Part shown: in pieces, positions 25,461 through 37,346 of the stretch
How positions within the stretch are numbered: the first letter of the stretch is position 1
Layout of the letters: each line of letters begins with the position of its first letter
Source: Trichoplax sp. H2
Taxonomy: Eukaryota > Placozoa > Uniplacotomia > Trichoplacea
Reading direction: 5' to 3'
DNA: 64,000 bases
NCBI GenBank assembly: GCA_003344405.1
Contig: NOWV01000136.1
Location: 124,001-188,000 of the forward strand
Notes under the pieces: generated by a model
What the model was told of the DNA's origin: nothing
The model's input: only the letters and a program-made list of their open reading frames with translations
Database searches by the model: none
Translations under genes and position numbers: made by a program

Positions 25461-27370
25461 TGTCACTTCATTATAATATTTAATAGATTTTAAGTAGCCT
25501 CACCAGTAGTTTTGCTGTAGAAACCTATAATACACCTATTGAATTTTATGCATCCTTAGTCACGCTAAAGGGGAGAAGTTTTCTATACAGATTTAGGCCA
25601 TTGTCACAAATTTTCTTCTTTGTGAACCGTTCACTCCTCTAGTAAGTAATATCCTAATGCTCTCGAGGTACGCATAGGTAATCGATTACTCGAAAAGTAT
25701 TCAGTAGTAAGTTTATTATCTCGCTCAACGAGCCTTCATGACTACTAAATTTCGAAACAATTAGTCATTAAGAGCTCGCTCCTTTCATACTCTCTGAGCC
25801 TCGGAGCTCTGCAAAATTTCATAGGTGCAAGTAATTACCTGTTAGATTACTTAATACAAAACTATATTCATCAACTGTCCGAAGTGCAATAGTGCATTTA
25901 CAACTAAAGTTAATATTCCAAATTCAATTAACAATTAATGATCATATTTCATTGTCGTAAGTAATTACCTTACGGTGGCAAAGCACCGTAGCAGCCCCGT
26001 AAATTTCGCTCGCAACTTAGAAATTGCTATTGTAGCGTAAAAATATTGATAAATAAATTTTCTGGTAAGAGATTTTCATATAATGATATTTTTATTGCAT
26101 GATGTTATTTTATAAATGCCTACGCTCTAAAGAACTTAGCAGATGGATATTTCAAAAATTTCTTTACGTGGGAATTTACAATATTCTAAATGTTAAACTT
26201 GCTATTGCCTGATCATTAAATATGAAAGACAGTTAGTTCATCAAAATATTGTATAAATAATGAATTGAATAATGAAATTTAGATACGAGAATATCCGCAA
26301 GTAGAACTATGGCATTGCTTAATGGCAAAGTTAGAAAGAAATATGTTCAACTTTTAAATATTTGGTAGATAGTTGCGTACAGTATGGTATTTGGATTATG
26401 ACAAGTTCCTGCTCCTAGACAACTGATATTAAGGGCAATTAAAATCGTTAGCATTATAAATTTCTAATTTCGATATCCTATAAATCGACTTCATTTTAAA
26501 TCTGATAAAGATCACAGCTTACAGACATTCAGTGGGTGATGTTTTATTAGAATTGCGAAGGCCTATGGAGATAGATGATCATTAATTATCGATATCGTGG
26601 ACGATGTTAAATAGCCTTAGAATAATATTAATTTATTCCATTGCCTAGATGCTTAGACAACCTATAGTGTTCATTTCTAAATCATTAACTAGCATATATA
26701 TCTAGCTGTAATGCATTCGGAAGGTCAATTAACCTATTAATTAAAAATGATACCTTCTACGTAGAGATCTTAACGTAATAATCACCATTTTTGGCCATCG
26801 CTGATGCATTGCCAATTGAAAGTTTAAATATTTCATATCTTAATTATGATCCCTCCTGTTACAAATATAATACCTCATAAATAGTGGAGGTAACTTTCGA
26901 TTAATATGCCCTAGATACCGACATATAACAAGCAAAGCCAGTATAAATACTTAAGGGGAAAAGTAAACAGCAAATAGTTAAATTATTCGACCAATGCATC
27001 TAAACTTGCAATTTTATTTTAGAATTGTAAACGATTCCAGAGCGTTTTTCATTCCTAGCTGATATAAAGTTATGAAAAGTGTTATATTCAATTTGTACTA
27101 CTTCTTAAGTGAGAATTTTACTTAATTTGCCTCAGTAAAGTATATCATATATAAAATAAACTCTAATGCTGTAAATACGAATTACTGTAGCAGGGAATTT
27201 TCAATACAGTTTCTGTTCCTCCAGAAGCTAGTGCTGGAAGTGCAAATCATTTGTATGATAGAACAGTTATCATTATTAATAATTAGATATGCATGGCCAA
27301 GACGGCAATGGTAAATATCCGTCAAAAGAACGCTTTAGTAAGCCTTATTAATATTAAATATGCCTAGACA
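25461..27370. other. Intergenic DNA without a recognisable gene
   Basis: No coding signal. A 7-bp perfect hairpin, TACGGTG with CACCGTA, lies at 25971-25990 next to a twice-used AAGTAATTACCT (25833, 25960). Confidence 0.45.
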
Positions 27371-27925
27371 TTTATTGTTGAAATTAGGCATTTTTGGCGA
27401 CAAGAAAGTCTAATTTTAAACTATAAAAGCAACCAAATAATCCATTGTAATCTGATCTCGGATATATTTAATGAAATGGTAAAAACAATTGTATACCTCG
27501 GCCATCATCAATTTTCAGTAAGAAGGAGAACAAGACCTGTTTTCATCTATAGGTTTCGTTTTATTCCTTTTCTTACTTTGTACTTACATGATCACATGCT
27601 AATAAAAAATTAGTATGCAAATTTCATAACAATATGAGACTTAGACTTTATTGTTGAAATTGGATGTTTTTAGCGACAAGAAACCTAATTTTAAACTAGA
27701 ATAGCAAACTAAATGTAATCCATTGAAATATGATCTCGAATATTTTTATTAACATGATAATAAAAACTATTATATACCTTTACTATCCTAAAATTTTATT
27801 AAGTTTGGGAGAATATGATATACTTTTTACGAGTAGATTTCGTTTTATTCATTTTCTGACTTCATACTGATATGATAACACGTTAAATAAAAGTTATTAT
27901 TCAAATTTCTCAACAACATAAGACT
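27371..27925. repeat. Tandem duplication, period 276 bp
   Basis: TTTATTGTTGAAATT at 27371 recurs at 27647. The two units stay in register (GCGACAAGAAA, CTAATTTTAAACTA, TGATCTCG, TTTCGTTTTATTC, CAAATTTC) at roughly 75% identity by eye. Confidence 0.65.
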
Positions 27926-28083
27926 TGTATGATTAGCGTTGCCTAATACAAATAGAACATTAAACCATTATCGGTTATTGCCATATTAGATCAAGTCCTT
28001 CAACTTCTCATCACTAAAAGGCAGAAGACAGTTATGTAATATGCTGTACAGTGATAAATTAGCTTTAGCTTCTTTATTTATAT

Positions 28084-28390
28084 TGTCTTTACTAGAAATC
28101 GCATCTTGATTAATATTATAAGTATTCTCTTCAAGCATTTTATTCAAGCAGATATAAATATGCTTTCTATAAATCATAAACGATATTATACAATAAGCGA
28201 TGGAAATATATTCTATTCTTAGTTCACCTTTAGCCAACTATTTATCTTATTTTACTAGAAAAACATTTTTACTAATATTAGAAATATTCTATTCGAGTAT
28301 TTATTCGAGTCAGCTTGCGCATAATTCTCATAAATCTTAAACAACATAACATAATAAGCAATAAAAATATGTCTTTATTCTATAACATAA
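28084..28390. repeat. Tandem duplication, period about 167 bp
   Basis: The segment TTTACTAGAAA ... ATAAGCGATGGAAATAT (28086-28210) recurs from about 28252 with matching order of blocks. It explains the minus-strand open frame 27986-28237, which lies largely in the repeat. Confidence 0.55.
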
Positions 28391-29480
28391 AGACCTTCCA
28401 GAGTACGGACTATTATTGTGTACGCATATGCACCTTATTTCCATGCTAGCGTAGAAAGGCATATATAGCTATTTCATGCATAATTGTTGTTAGACAGGAA
28501 TGCATATACATGATATTATTCAGAATATTCTCCTAAACAGAGTTGGATAACTTAATAAAGTGATCCTCAAACAATACTTTTAATCTATAAATCTTTAATA
28601 AATCTAATTGTCAATCAACGATAGCATTTAATTTAGCATTAAGGCTTCGTACCAGGGCCTTATTATTAACATTGAACTAAATTCTAGTTCTAAATCAATC
28701 TATCACACTTTATATCATTCACAAGTCATATTTTCCAGATATTGCAAAAGTTTTATACTAATTTCTAGCTGACTGATGCAACTTTAAGAATGCTTTTATA
28801 GTTGATTTTTAATCTTGTCTGAGTTGGGAAAGTTTTGCTATCGTTAACCTAGGAATAGAATATCAAACATATAAGAATAGTTTCCACTTTAATTGTATCA
28901 TGAAGACATACTCTATTAGCGTATATTTTGAGAATTATATTTATTTACTGATCTATAGTTTATGTAATCTATTATCGGACTCATTGTCCTTAGAATAAAA
29001 TGAAATGCATTAAATATTCCCTTATCGAATGAAATCATGCATAGATGATTTGGTTTTAAGATTATACTTAATCTCATGTTAATATTATCCTCATGTTAGT
29101 CGGGCAATATTTCCGCTTGACAACACCAGTTGAAGCATTCCTTGGTGAAGAAGAAAGGTGAGTTTTTAATGTAGCTAAAAATGGTTATACTTTATGCAGA
29201 AATTTTAGTAAAATTTTATCATGCAAACGAGATATAAAATAAATGTTTATTTCTAAACTCATGCGGTTAGTAACTAACTGTGTGACTGATTAAACTTCTT
29301 TCCTATCCTATCGCCCTCGTCATTAAACTCCTAGATTTACCATTTAGCTTCTCATCATTTGTAGTCGAAATATGCTATATAGTGCGTAAGGTGGCTATTA
29401 AAATAAATATTAATTTCAACTTGATATTTTCAGTTCCAGTTTCTTCATTATTAGCCTTGGAACTACAACTGCAACAAGAC
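28391..29480. other. Upstream region of the 29481 receptor gene
   Basis: No confident gene. One ATG-initiated open stretch at 29093-29157 ends at a good GTGAGT donor (GAAAG|GTGAGT) but is out of phase with the receptor exon. It may be a 5'-leader exon with a small upstream frame, or chance. Confidence 0.3.
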
Positions 29481-30527
29481 ATGGAAAATACAACGATAGA
29501 TATAGATGAGGATATCAATCAAACCACAGTCGATTATTTTATAACGCAATTTCCAAATTCTACGTTCTGTCCATCCTTGCAAGCCATTTTAAATATTCTT
29601 CATGTAATCATTAGTGGTTTAACTATTTTTATCAATTTGAGCATATTTTTAATCATCATCTGTCGCAAAAGACTGCGTAAATGGAATAATTTTTACCTAT
29701 GCGGTATGTTTTTAGCAGCTACTGGAACAGCTACTGCCAACATTATCCATAAGGTACTATTTAAAATGGATCTAATTTTAGTTTTTCAACAAGGATTTAT
29801 TGCTGTCTTTAACTATTTGATTGCTGTCGTAACATTTAATCGATTTTTGCGCGTTTGTGAGCCTATACGTTATAAAAGTATCATGACTAAAACAGTTATT
29901 GCCAGCGCTACATTATCTTGTTATCTATTTTGCTTTATCATTCCAATTGTTGATTTTATTTTAAGACATTTCTTACAAAACCCAATGGATGCTCTATTAG
30001 TTCGGATGTTAAATTGGCTCTTGGTATGCCATATTTACATTCTACCATGTGCTTGCACTATTTTCCTCTATATTCGTATCGTTATGATTGTATTCTCTCG
30101 TGCCCAGTTTTTAAATCAAATTTCGCTATATCATGCCACGCGATGCAAAACTAATATGAAATCATTTCAGCAATTAGCATTAATTGTGACTCTGTACATT
30201 TTATGTTGGTTGCCCTATTGCATATGCTATCTGGTATTGTCACGCTCTCCCAGTCAAATTGCCGAGACAACATCGATTATTAATATTCTCGTCTTGCTAA
30301 TATTTTTCCATCAAGCCATTAATCCGATCTTGTATGTTGCTCTAACAACAACGATTAAAGATGAAGTGATTGACATTGCCTATAATCCACATGGTAGATA
30401 TCCACGGTCTCGAAGTAATCGTAAAACATTCACATCGAGTGGTAAAGGCGAAACAGTTAGCACAACTACTAATTGTGAAGCCCATCCACATCGTATTCAT
30501 GATATCCGTGAGGTAACTCATTTCTAA
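29481..30527 (+). CDS. Divergent class A G-protein coupled receptor, 348 aa
   Basis: Seven-transmembrane receptor of the plasma membrane; ligand unknown. I start at the ATG at 29481. The frame is open upstream to a TGA at 29283, but that stretch has no ATG, and a TTTTCAG acceptor-like sequence at 29427-29433 leaves room for a 5' exon. The N-terminus has three N-glycosylation sites (residues 3, 13, 26). Asn52 marks TM1, CWLP 242-245 TM6 and NPILY 281-285 TM7. The DRY site reads FNRF (120-122 NRF). The residue 25 before its Arg is Met, so the conserved TM3 cysteine is missing, and loop 2 also lacks a cysteine: the canonical disulfide is absent. D2.50 is absent too. The tail is Ser/Thr/Arg-rich and His-containing (HPHRIHD). 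It is less like the other two receptors than they are like each other. Confidence 0.9.
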   Translation: MENTTIDIDEDINQTTVDYFITQFPNSTFCPSLQAILNILHVIISGLTIFINLSIFLIIICRKRLRKWNNFYLCGMFLAATGTATANIIHKVLFKMDLILVFQQGFIAVFNYLIAVVTFNRFLRVCEPIRYKSIMTKTVIASATLSCYLFCFIIPIVDFILRHFLQNPMDALLVRMLNWLLVCHIYILPCACTIFLYIRIVMIVFSRAQFLNQISLYHATRCKTNMKSFQQLALIVTLYILCWLPYCICYLVLSRSPSQIAETTSIINILVLLIFFHQAINPILYVALTTTIKDEVIDIAYNPHGRYPRSRSNRKTFTSSGKGETVSTTTNCEAHPHRIHDIREVTHF

Positions 30528-31550
30528 GCTAGTTGAATGGGTAATCATGACATGACTAGATCTATTTGGGGTTGATAGTAATTTTCTATCTCAAATATCC
30601 CAAAAAGTCTTTCCGATATTACAACTGTGTTCATTGCATGCTTGATTTTCTCAATATCGCTAACATTTGATGTTATACGATTACTTTGCACAAAATAGTC
30701 AATCTACTTGTATCTATTATTAAGATACGATGGAAGACGATGGTTTGGTAAAATTTTATCGTTTATATGGCACTAAAAGCTGAGACCAATTTAAAATTAT
30801 AATTTTGAGATAAAATCATCATTATGCTGTTATATTCTCCTGGAATATACTAATTTCAGCTATATAAGTATTTATGCACAGTAAGACAACGAAAAATTCT
30901 ATTATTATGCGGAATAAGTTTATCCAGCGGAAAGGCGTTATTAACCTGAAAAACTATTAGAATTGATCATTTAAAATAGTCGTCTTGAAAATAGCATGAT
31001 AGAATGCAGATGAACATGGTTGCTTTTGCAATTTTCTTAGAATGGCATCGAACAATGACTTAAAAATGAGGCATTAAGAGATTTCAAAATTTCATGTCTT
31101 CCTGCTCATCAACATTTTAGCAGCAATCTCTAAATCAAGCCTTGAGGGCGATTTTTTATTATAATAATCGAAAGTCAAGACAGAGAACTCCCGCTAAATC
31201 GTCATTTGAGTAAAATATTGATGAAGGTATTATGGATTTGCTCGATCTTATTGTTCAGAAGTTAAATTTAAACGGTACTGTTACATCATTCTACTACAAT
31301 ATTAGTCCTAAATAAATAAGATATATTTGTTGATACTTTTAACAAGTCCGGTAAAATTTTACCACACCATGTCGAAAATTGGATTTGCATTTCAAATGTC
31401 TACTCTGTTGTTGAAAATTTTTATTTGCTTTAAAATCTAGCAATCGCTAATGAAATACGGCTTTATAAATGTTATAAATGATTTTATAGAAAATAAGAAT
31501 ATGAATGCCTATTTCAATATCCATATTTGAATCAAGTGGATCCTAGTCTT
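30528..31550. other. Intergenic DNA without a recognisable gene
   Basis: AT-rich, no exons or repeats seen. Confidence 0.5.
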
Positions 31551-31735
31551 TAGAGTCCCTAAATGGAGTAAATACACCACTCGAACCCGATAAAACCCAA
31601 CCAAACTGTTGACTTTCAAACCCGAAATGAGTTAAATCGCCATACAAATACTATATCGGTACAGAATTACTTAACTCGAACCCCTCTCTCGAATAGGGTT
31701 CAAGTCGGGTTTTGAGTTGACTTTTAAGGACACTG
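31551..31735. mobile_element. Possible hAT-type MITE (foldback element), about 185 bp
   Basis: The left end TAGAGTCCCTAAA and the inverse of the right end, CAGTGTCCTTAAA, are similar terminal repeats. The interior is GC-richer with facing ACTCGAACCC and GGGTTCAAGT blocks and GTTGACTTTCAAACCCGA versus TCGGGTTTTGAGTTGAC, so most of the element can fold back. The flanking 8-mers CTAGTCTT (31543) and GTAATCTT (31736) match at six of eight positions, fitting a decayed 8-bp target duplication. No transposase. Confidence 0.45.
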
Positions 31736-31743
31736 GTAATCTT

Positions 31744-33700
31744 TATGGGTTATACGTTCTTTCTGTAATTTTAAGAACACTGTGATAATCATATAATCAC
31801 ATTGGTTTTGGATTGATTTACTGTCTTTATATCTTTTTATTCGCTATTTGTCTATTTTGTACGTAAGATTGTGAAATATGCAGCATTATATGCAACAAGT
31901 TATAAGCTTATTCTAGTAACCTTCTTCTTACGGTTAAGATTTATTATTATTGACTTAAGCGCTACTGTTTTTATTCACTGCAATTCAACTTTAAAAACAA
32001 AATTGCAAAGTTATATCGCGCCATATATATAGAATATGTGCGCATAATACCAAAAATAAATTTGATAATAATTTATTAAGCTATTATAATGATGATCTGC
32101 ATTACATCAATATCTTTGTAGAAAATTTAAGTCGATAGAAAGCCGATATAAACATATTCCTATCTGATATAGTTTAGGCTGATAGTTTATCGTAGCATGA
32201 TTTTAATCTTTACTTTATATAATTGAATAACTTGCTAATTATGTTTATTTAAAGTGGTTCGAACGATTCTATAGAGATAAGATCATTTTTTTTAGTACAA
32301 TAAGTGATAACTGTACCTGTGGAAAATTATTAATATGAATAAGTATATTATATATAGTTAATAGCGATACAACGTATGCTATATCACTTTATTCTATAAT
32401 AAGTTATTTCTCATTCAACTTTTGCTATATTAAATAAATATGTAACCAATTTGTTATGCTATGGAAGAGCTATTCCTTATTTTACTGATTAATTTGGCTT
32501 TCCATAGTATTGATAATTTGGTGGTCAAAGTATTCATTATAATTATGACTGAAATTGTTTTTCTCTTTATAGTAATATATTTCATTTTTATCCTGTTTTA
32601 AATTCTGGTATTATCTCAATTGTTAATTCTTATTTAATTTGATAAATTATTTATTCGCTTCATGCTGATGATTGTACTGAGGCTAATTCTGGTTATTTAC
32701 TCGTATAATACTTAATTAAATAGATAATGCCTATATTAATAACATCATTTTTATCTGACTAAATTCTATTATCTCCATGCTATTTATCTTTCATAGCTGT
32801 TACCATTTCTATTTTACCACATCTCTTATGACATGGTTTTGTTTATAAGGATTCTAGGCATTAATTCTGTTCGACTAGTTTAAGTGAATGACGTTTTAAT
32901 TAAACAATTCATTGTTCAATCAAAAAGACGATTTTTGAGACTTTAAACAATGTGAATACGCTATAGAACATTTTAACAGCTGCTAATACCTATAATTCCT
33001 TTTCTCAAGATTTGAGATAGCCGATCTATAACGACCGATTTAAATGGTCTAATAATTGGAACATAGGTAATATACCACAGACAATGGCTAGATGTCAAAT
33101 ATTTTATCAGTTTCTGAGCTTCGAATACTATAATTTATAATGCCTACATAGACTACCAGAAATTAAAACATAGTAGAAATTCTCAGTAGTCCATGTTACT
33201 GGTGTCTCTGATCATTTAATTTTTTTATCTAGTAATCCGAATCATCAATTTTTAATACTGTTAGTTAGATTTCGTAGTTAAAATTAGTCGATAACATATT
33301 TTTAGTTGCTCTTAAACGGTGTGTGAATAAACCGTTTTCATAACTTGTCATATTATATTTTACATCCATAAGACCAACTAGATTATAATTTTGATCAATT
33401 TTGCAAGATTTAATAAGATAATGAATTAATCAAATAGACCTGATATGAATCAGGTATATAATATTTATTATTCCATGATCGTTATCTTAAGTGATAAAAA
33501 TTTTGTTTGTTATTTCATAATCATTCTTTAAACAATATACAAACTCTAAAGTTTAAATATTATACCAATAATTTAATTCTACGAGACTGCGTACAATTCA
33601 ATAGAATCGTGGATAATTCAGTAGAGATTTCCAGTTATCTCCTACCATCTCTAAATATTGACTATACTAGACAGTTATCCTTGATTTTTCCATCTACAAA
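31744..33700. other. Intergenic DNA without a recognisable gene
   Basis: AT-rich, no exons, RNA genes or clear repeats seen. Confidence 0.5.
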
Positions 33701-34432
33701 ATACTTTAATTCGATGAAACTATAAATAAATCAAAGAAACTAATTTCAGTCGTATTGATGCCATTAGTGGGTATTGCTTCAATTTTTATAGAGATACTTT
33801 ATTCTCATGTTGTTACGGTGTTGCCTTATCATTAGGATAGTTTAATAAGTACAGTAGTAGCTAGTATGGAGAATATCCATATTTGTAGGGCTAGGTAAGA
33901 TAAGTAATGCCTTAACGTGGATGTTGTTTGCGATACTTCATTACATATTTGATATTGATTGTTACTGTGTGATAGATAGCAGTAAGATGATTCAAGTTCT
34001 AATTGATGATAGTTGAATTAGACAACCTACGAGCTTAGATTAAGATTAAGTATGAGTAAGAGATTCAAAATATTTACTGATAGGAAAGCTAGGTAATAAG
34101 GAACATCTCAGTTCGAGATGTTTCTCCTAGTAAGGTATAATCACAATGCTGTTGTCGTTTACAAATTGGACGGTTCCTATATAAACGGGAACATTTGAGT
34201 TGAGTGGTGTGGTAAAAAGTTGTAGATGTATCTTTGCTAATAAAAGTTTCATCTTTACAGTATTTTGCTGTATGTGTTTAACGTTAAGTAAAAGAGCGTT
34301 TAAGTCAGTAGCTACTTATAGACTTTTACTGTACATTACCTTGTCGCAGAAGTGAAATTGTGACACATGTATAAAATACTGTATTTAATTCGATGAAACT
34401 ATAGCTAGATCACTAGAACTAATTTCAGTCCT
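33701..34432. repeat. Direct repeat interrupted by an LTR
   Basis: ACTTTAATTCGATGAAACTA near 33702 recurs near 34380, both followed by AACTAATTTCAGTC. With the LTR removed these become a tandem duplication of about 125 bp into which the LTR inserted. Confidence 0.55.
33811..34365 (+). mobile_element. Solo LTR of a retrotransposon, 555 bp, complete
   Basis: Starts TGTTACGGTG and ends AATTGTGACA, bounded by CATGT on both sides (33806-33810 and 34366-34370), an exact 5-bp target duplication. A TATATAAA box at 34178-34185 is followed 54 bases later by AATAAA at 34239-34244, the arrangement of an LTR core promoter and R region. The short terminal inverse TGTTAC/GTGACA matches the ends of the other elements in the window. 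No primer-binding site or gag/pol frames adjoin it, so it is a solo LTR. Confidence 0.8.
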
Positions 34433-36317
34433 TTTTTACTTTATCACTAAAGACTGCTCATACTTGGACGCAGATGACTTTCGTCTACTCTTACTGGAGT
34501 TGCAGATATTATTTATTTATTTTGTTCACACTATTTTCGCACTAGTAGGCTATATCTATAATTTAAAAGTCATTTGGATCATGGTCGTACGTGTAAAGAA
34601 TTTCAAATATTTTTATACCTGTTAAAATATGTTAGTATAATACATAAGGTATGTGAAGACTATCCAGATTATCATAATCTATCCTTGCTCTTCCACATTC
34701 AAAGCTATATTCTTTTGTTTGGTGTTGTCTCCAACGTAAAGTATATGTAGACCATTTCAGGATAACAGCTATACAATCTATCCTTGTTCATCCTATTATA
34801 TACTCAAAACTATATGTTTCCTATGTCGTTGTCTCCGACATAAGAAAATACAGTTATAGAGAAAAAATTATTACGATTGGATTGGCATTTATAGTAGTCT
34901 ACAAAAATGGGTATAAAATTGTTTACGAAGGCCCATAATTACTTTTGTGAATGATAGAATTTATTTTGCTCTGTAATTATATATCTGGGTCAATAAGAAA
35001 ATTTTCAATCCATATCATCTATTCTAATGATCGAAAAAGCTTATGCCATATGTAGGTGGCAATGATCGGCAGGCATAGAAATTTTCGAATAGATTCCTCG
35101 GTGAAATCGAAAAAGATCACGTTCTATCATGGATTTACTCGCTTTTCGTTGTACCGTCTAGATTTGCTATAGTTATCAACCGATGAACATAACAATATTA
35201 AAGCTTGTTCTAATAACTTTATTTATAAGTTTAACACGTGCTGTTATAAAAGAAAGGAAAATAACGAGTATCTTTATAATCTCATACATATTTTAGTAGC
35301 CATAAACATATTAGAGTAAGTTATTTATTTTAGATATATGAGTAAATACATGATGAGCTATCTATCACCTTTATACAGTGGTAAAATAAATATGTCCAAT
35401 TTCATATAACATACATGAACACATAAATAGCAATACTACGCTAGGAGTATTTGGTAAGTGCTTGAACTGTAGACGATTTCGTCCACTAATATAAACATTT
35501 GTAAGCATACATTTTAAATCGTTTTTTCTTTTGCTCTATTTCTTTCTTAAAATATCATGATATGATGCATCAGTTTCATTAAATTAGAGCTAATTAAAAA
35601 AACGATATTAGTATGCGCTGCTCAGTTGAGCATATAATATTTCAAGGTTTAATTGGCAAAACATCCGCCAGGCCTATATATACTTTTACAACAAGATTAA
35701 AGGTACAATAGTAATTTCTTGATAAGAAAAAGTCTAAAAACAGTGTTAATAAAAATAACATTTTCCACTTTAAGCCGTAAAATACCCAAAGGAATAACAA
35801 AGTCCCTCTAATAAATACTTGAAGTTTACAAAAGGCACTCTTAATAAAAAATAAGTAAGGCTATAAATAACATTTATAATAATCACAAAGTAATTCTATT
35901 GCTTGCTAAATTCTATCAACCTCTTCATCATGATAGAAAGATTTAATACAGGAAAATAGAAAGTTTCTAAAGTTCTTTCATCGATCTAAAAAGAATAAGT
36001 AATTCTATTTCCAATGTTAAATCATGAACAGCAAGTTCTCTATTCGATATATTTTCATTGCAAAGACTAAAATGAGATATTTCACTAGGAATGAATGCAA
36101 TATTATTTCATCTATTTGTATTCAGACATAACCTTGCATAAATACCGTCATAAGTGAAAAAATTTCCATTTCTTTATCCTATTATAAAAATAAACAGTTG
36201 CATTAATATTACAATCTTTGATACAAACATTAAAGTTAGGGAAACTCAATTTTTCAAGATTGTAAAGCACGATGATTGCTTTACAGAAAATCGAATATTA
36301 ATACGATAGAATTATTT
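34433..36317. other. Intergenic DNA, with one local tandem duplication
   Basis: Near 34675-34850 the block ATAATCTATCCTTGCTC ... GTTGTCTCCAACGTAAAG is repeated about 100 bases later as ACAATCTATCCTTGTTC ... GTTGTCTCCGACATAAG. Otherwise no structure or gene seen. Confidence 0.5.
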
Positions 36318-36715
36318 CAATCCTAAGTGCAATCTATGATCGATGCCCTTCATTAAAGATCCAATTTTAGGTATCAATAAAGGGATAGGGAATAGCCAAG
36401 ATTAATTAGGATAGTAGTGAAATCAAATAACTGAAAACGATCGAGTTCATTTTTCATCTTTCAAAATAGAAAGTAGATGCAAATAATTGCTAAATTATTA
36501 GAATTGAAACGTCAATAGAGCAACGAGTAATAGGCTAGTATCCTAAAATCATTTCATTGCTAGGCGCAATCTATGACCGATGTCCTCCATTAATGATCCA
36601 ATTTTTGGTATTCATAAAGAGATTGGAAGTGGATGAGACTAGCTCGGATAATAGTGAAATCAAATAACTGTATAAATAAATTGGTTTATTTTTTGCATTA
36701 TTAAATAGAAAGTTT
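36318..36715. repeat. Tandem duplication, period 237 bp
   Basis: AATCTATGATCGATGCCC at 36331 recurs as AATCTATGACCGATGTCC at 36568. Both are followed by GATCCAATTTT, GGTAT, GATAATAGTGAAATCA-like and CAAATAACTG blocks in order. Confidence 0.65.
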
Positions 36716-36723
36716 TCCGAAAT

Positions 36724-37030
36724 AGACCAATCAATCGGTCTGTTTTTATATTATTAAAAAAAATTTTCCGTTAAAGACCAATCGTCTGGTCTATTTTCAT
36801 ATTATGTATATAGATATGTATATGATTGTTAGGCAGAAATATTTGGGCTAAAGACCAAACAATTGGTCTAGTTTTTATATTCTTAAACAGAATTTTCCGC
36901 TAAAGACCGATAAATTAATTTTATCTTTCATGCGATTAAATCGAAAATTTTCACTACAGACCAATTGAGCGCTCTATCTTCCATACTATTGGACAGAAAA
37001 TGTTTCGTTAAAGACCATGTCATGATTTCA
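36724..37030. repeat. Tandem repeat with internal palindrome, period about 53 bp, six copies
   Basis: Copies start with AGACC at 36724, 36775, 36852, 36904, 36958 and 37012; spacing is 51-54 apart from one interval of 77 carrying a TATGTATATAGATATG insertion. Three copies hold an inverted pair such as AGACCAAACAATTGGTCT (36852-36869), followed by TTTTTATATT and AATTTTCCG. Lies 300-600 bases downstream of the receptor gene at 37347. Confidence 0.75.
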
Positions 37031-37306
37031 GCTCTTTGCAGCATTTTCATGTTAGGGAATACAGTGATAATAGGATGCAGTGTAGAGCTAGATGTTGTAA
37101 TAAAATAAATGTTAATTGGAGCTAGTATGATGATGAAAAGGTTTACTTGTACAATCAGAGACTTTTCCATTTTTCTTATTCCCAAAAACTGAAAAGTTGC
37201 TATGGGCTATAGAAGGCCTTAGCGGATAGCTGTATTAAGAATTAAGGATTATTATTTAGCCGCTAAGAATAGCAGTAGATACTGAACAAGGATGATAGAG
37301 ACTGGA

Positions 37307-37312
37307 TTTATT
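37307..37312 (-). terminator. Candidate polyadenylation signal of the 37347-38309 receptor gene
   Basis: Minus-strand AATAAA 35 bases beyond the stop codon. Beyond it, 37218-37267 can pair CTTAGCGG with CCGCTAAG. Confidence 0.5.
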
Positions 37313-37346
37313 TCCTTGCTAGAAATAGCCGCTAACGTTTACAGAG

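Noticed and set aside
27986-28237. Minus-strand 83-codon frame
   Set aside because: Lies mostly in a 167-bp tandem duplication whose second copy is not open.
29382-29480. N-terminal extension of the 29481 receptor
   Set aside because: It would start at GTG, which is not a usual animal start. No ATG occurs in frame between the upstream stop and 29481.
36724-37030. CRISPR-like array
   Set aside because: Repeat and spacer are both similar between units and diverged; the genome is eukaryotic. It is an ordinary tandem repeat.
36928-37185. Minus-strand 85-codon frame beside the receptor
   Set aside because: Its first half lies in the 53-bp tandem repeat, and nothing protein-like is seen.
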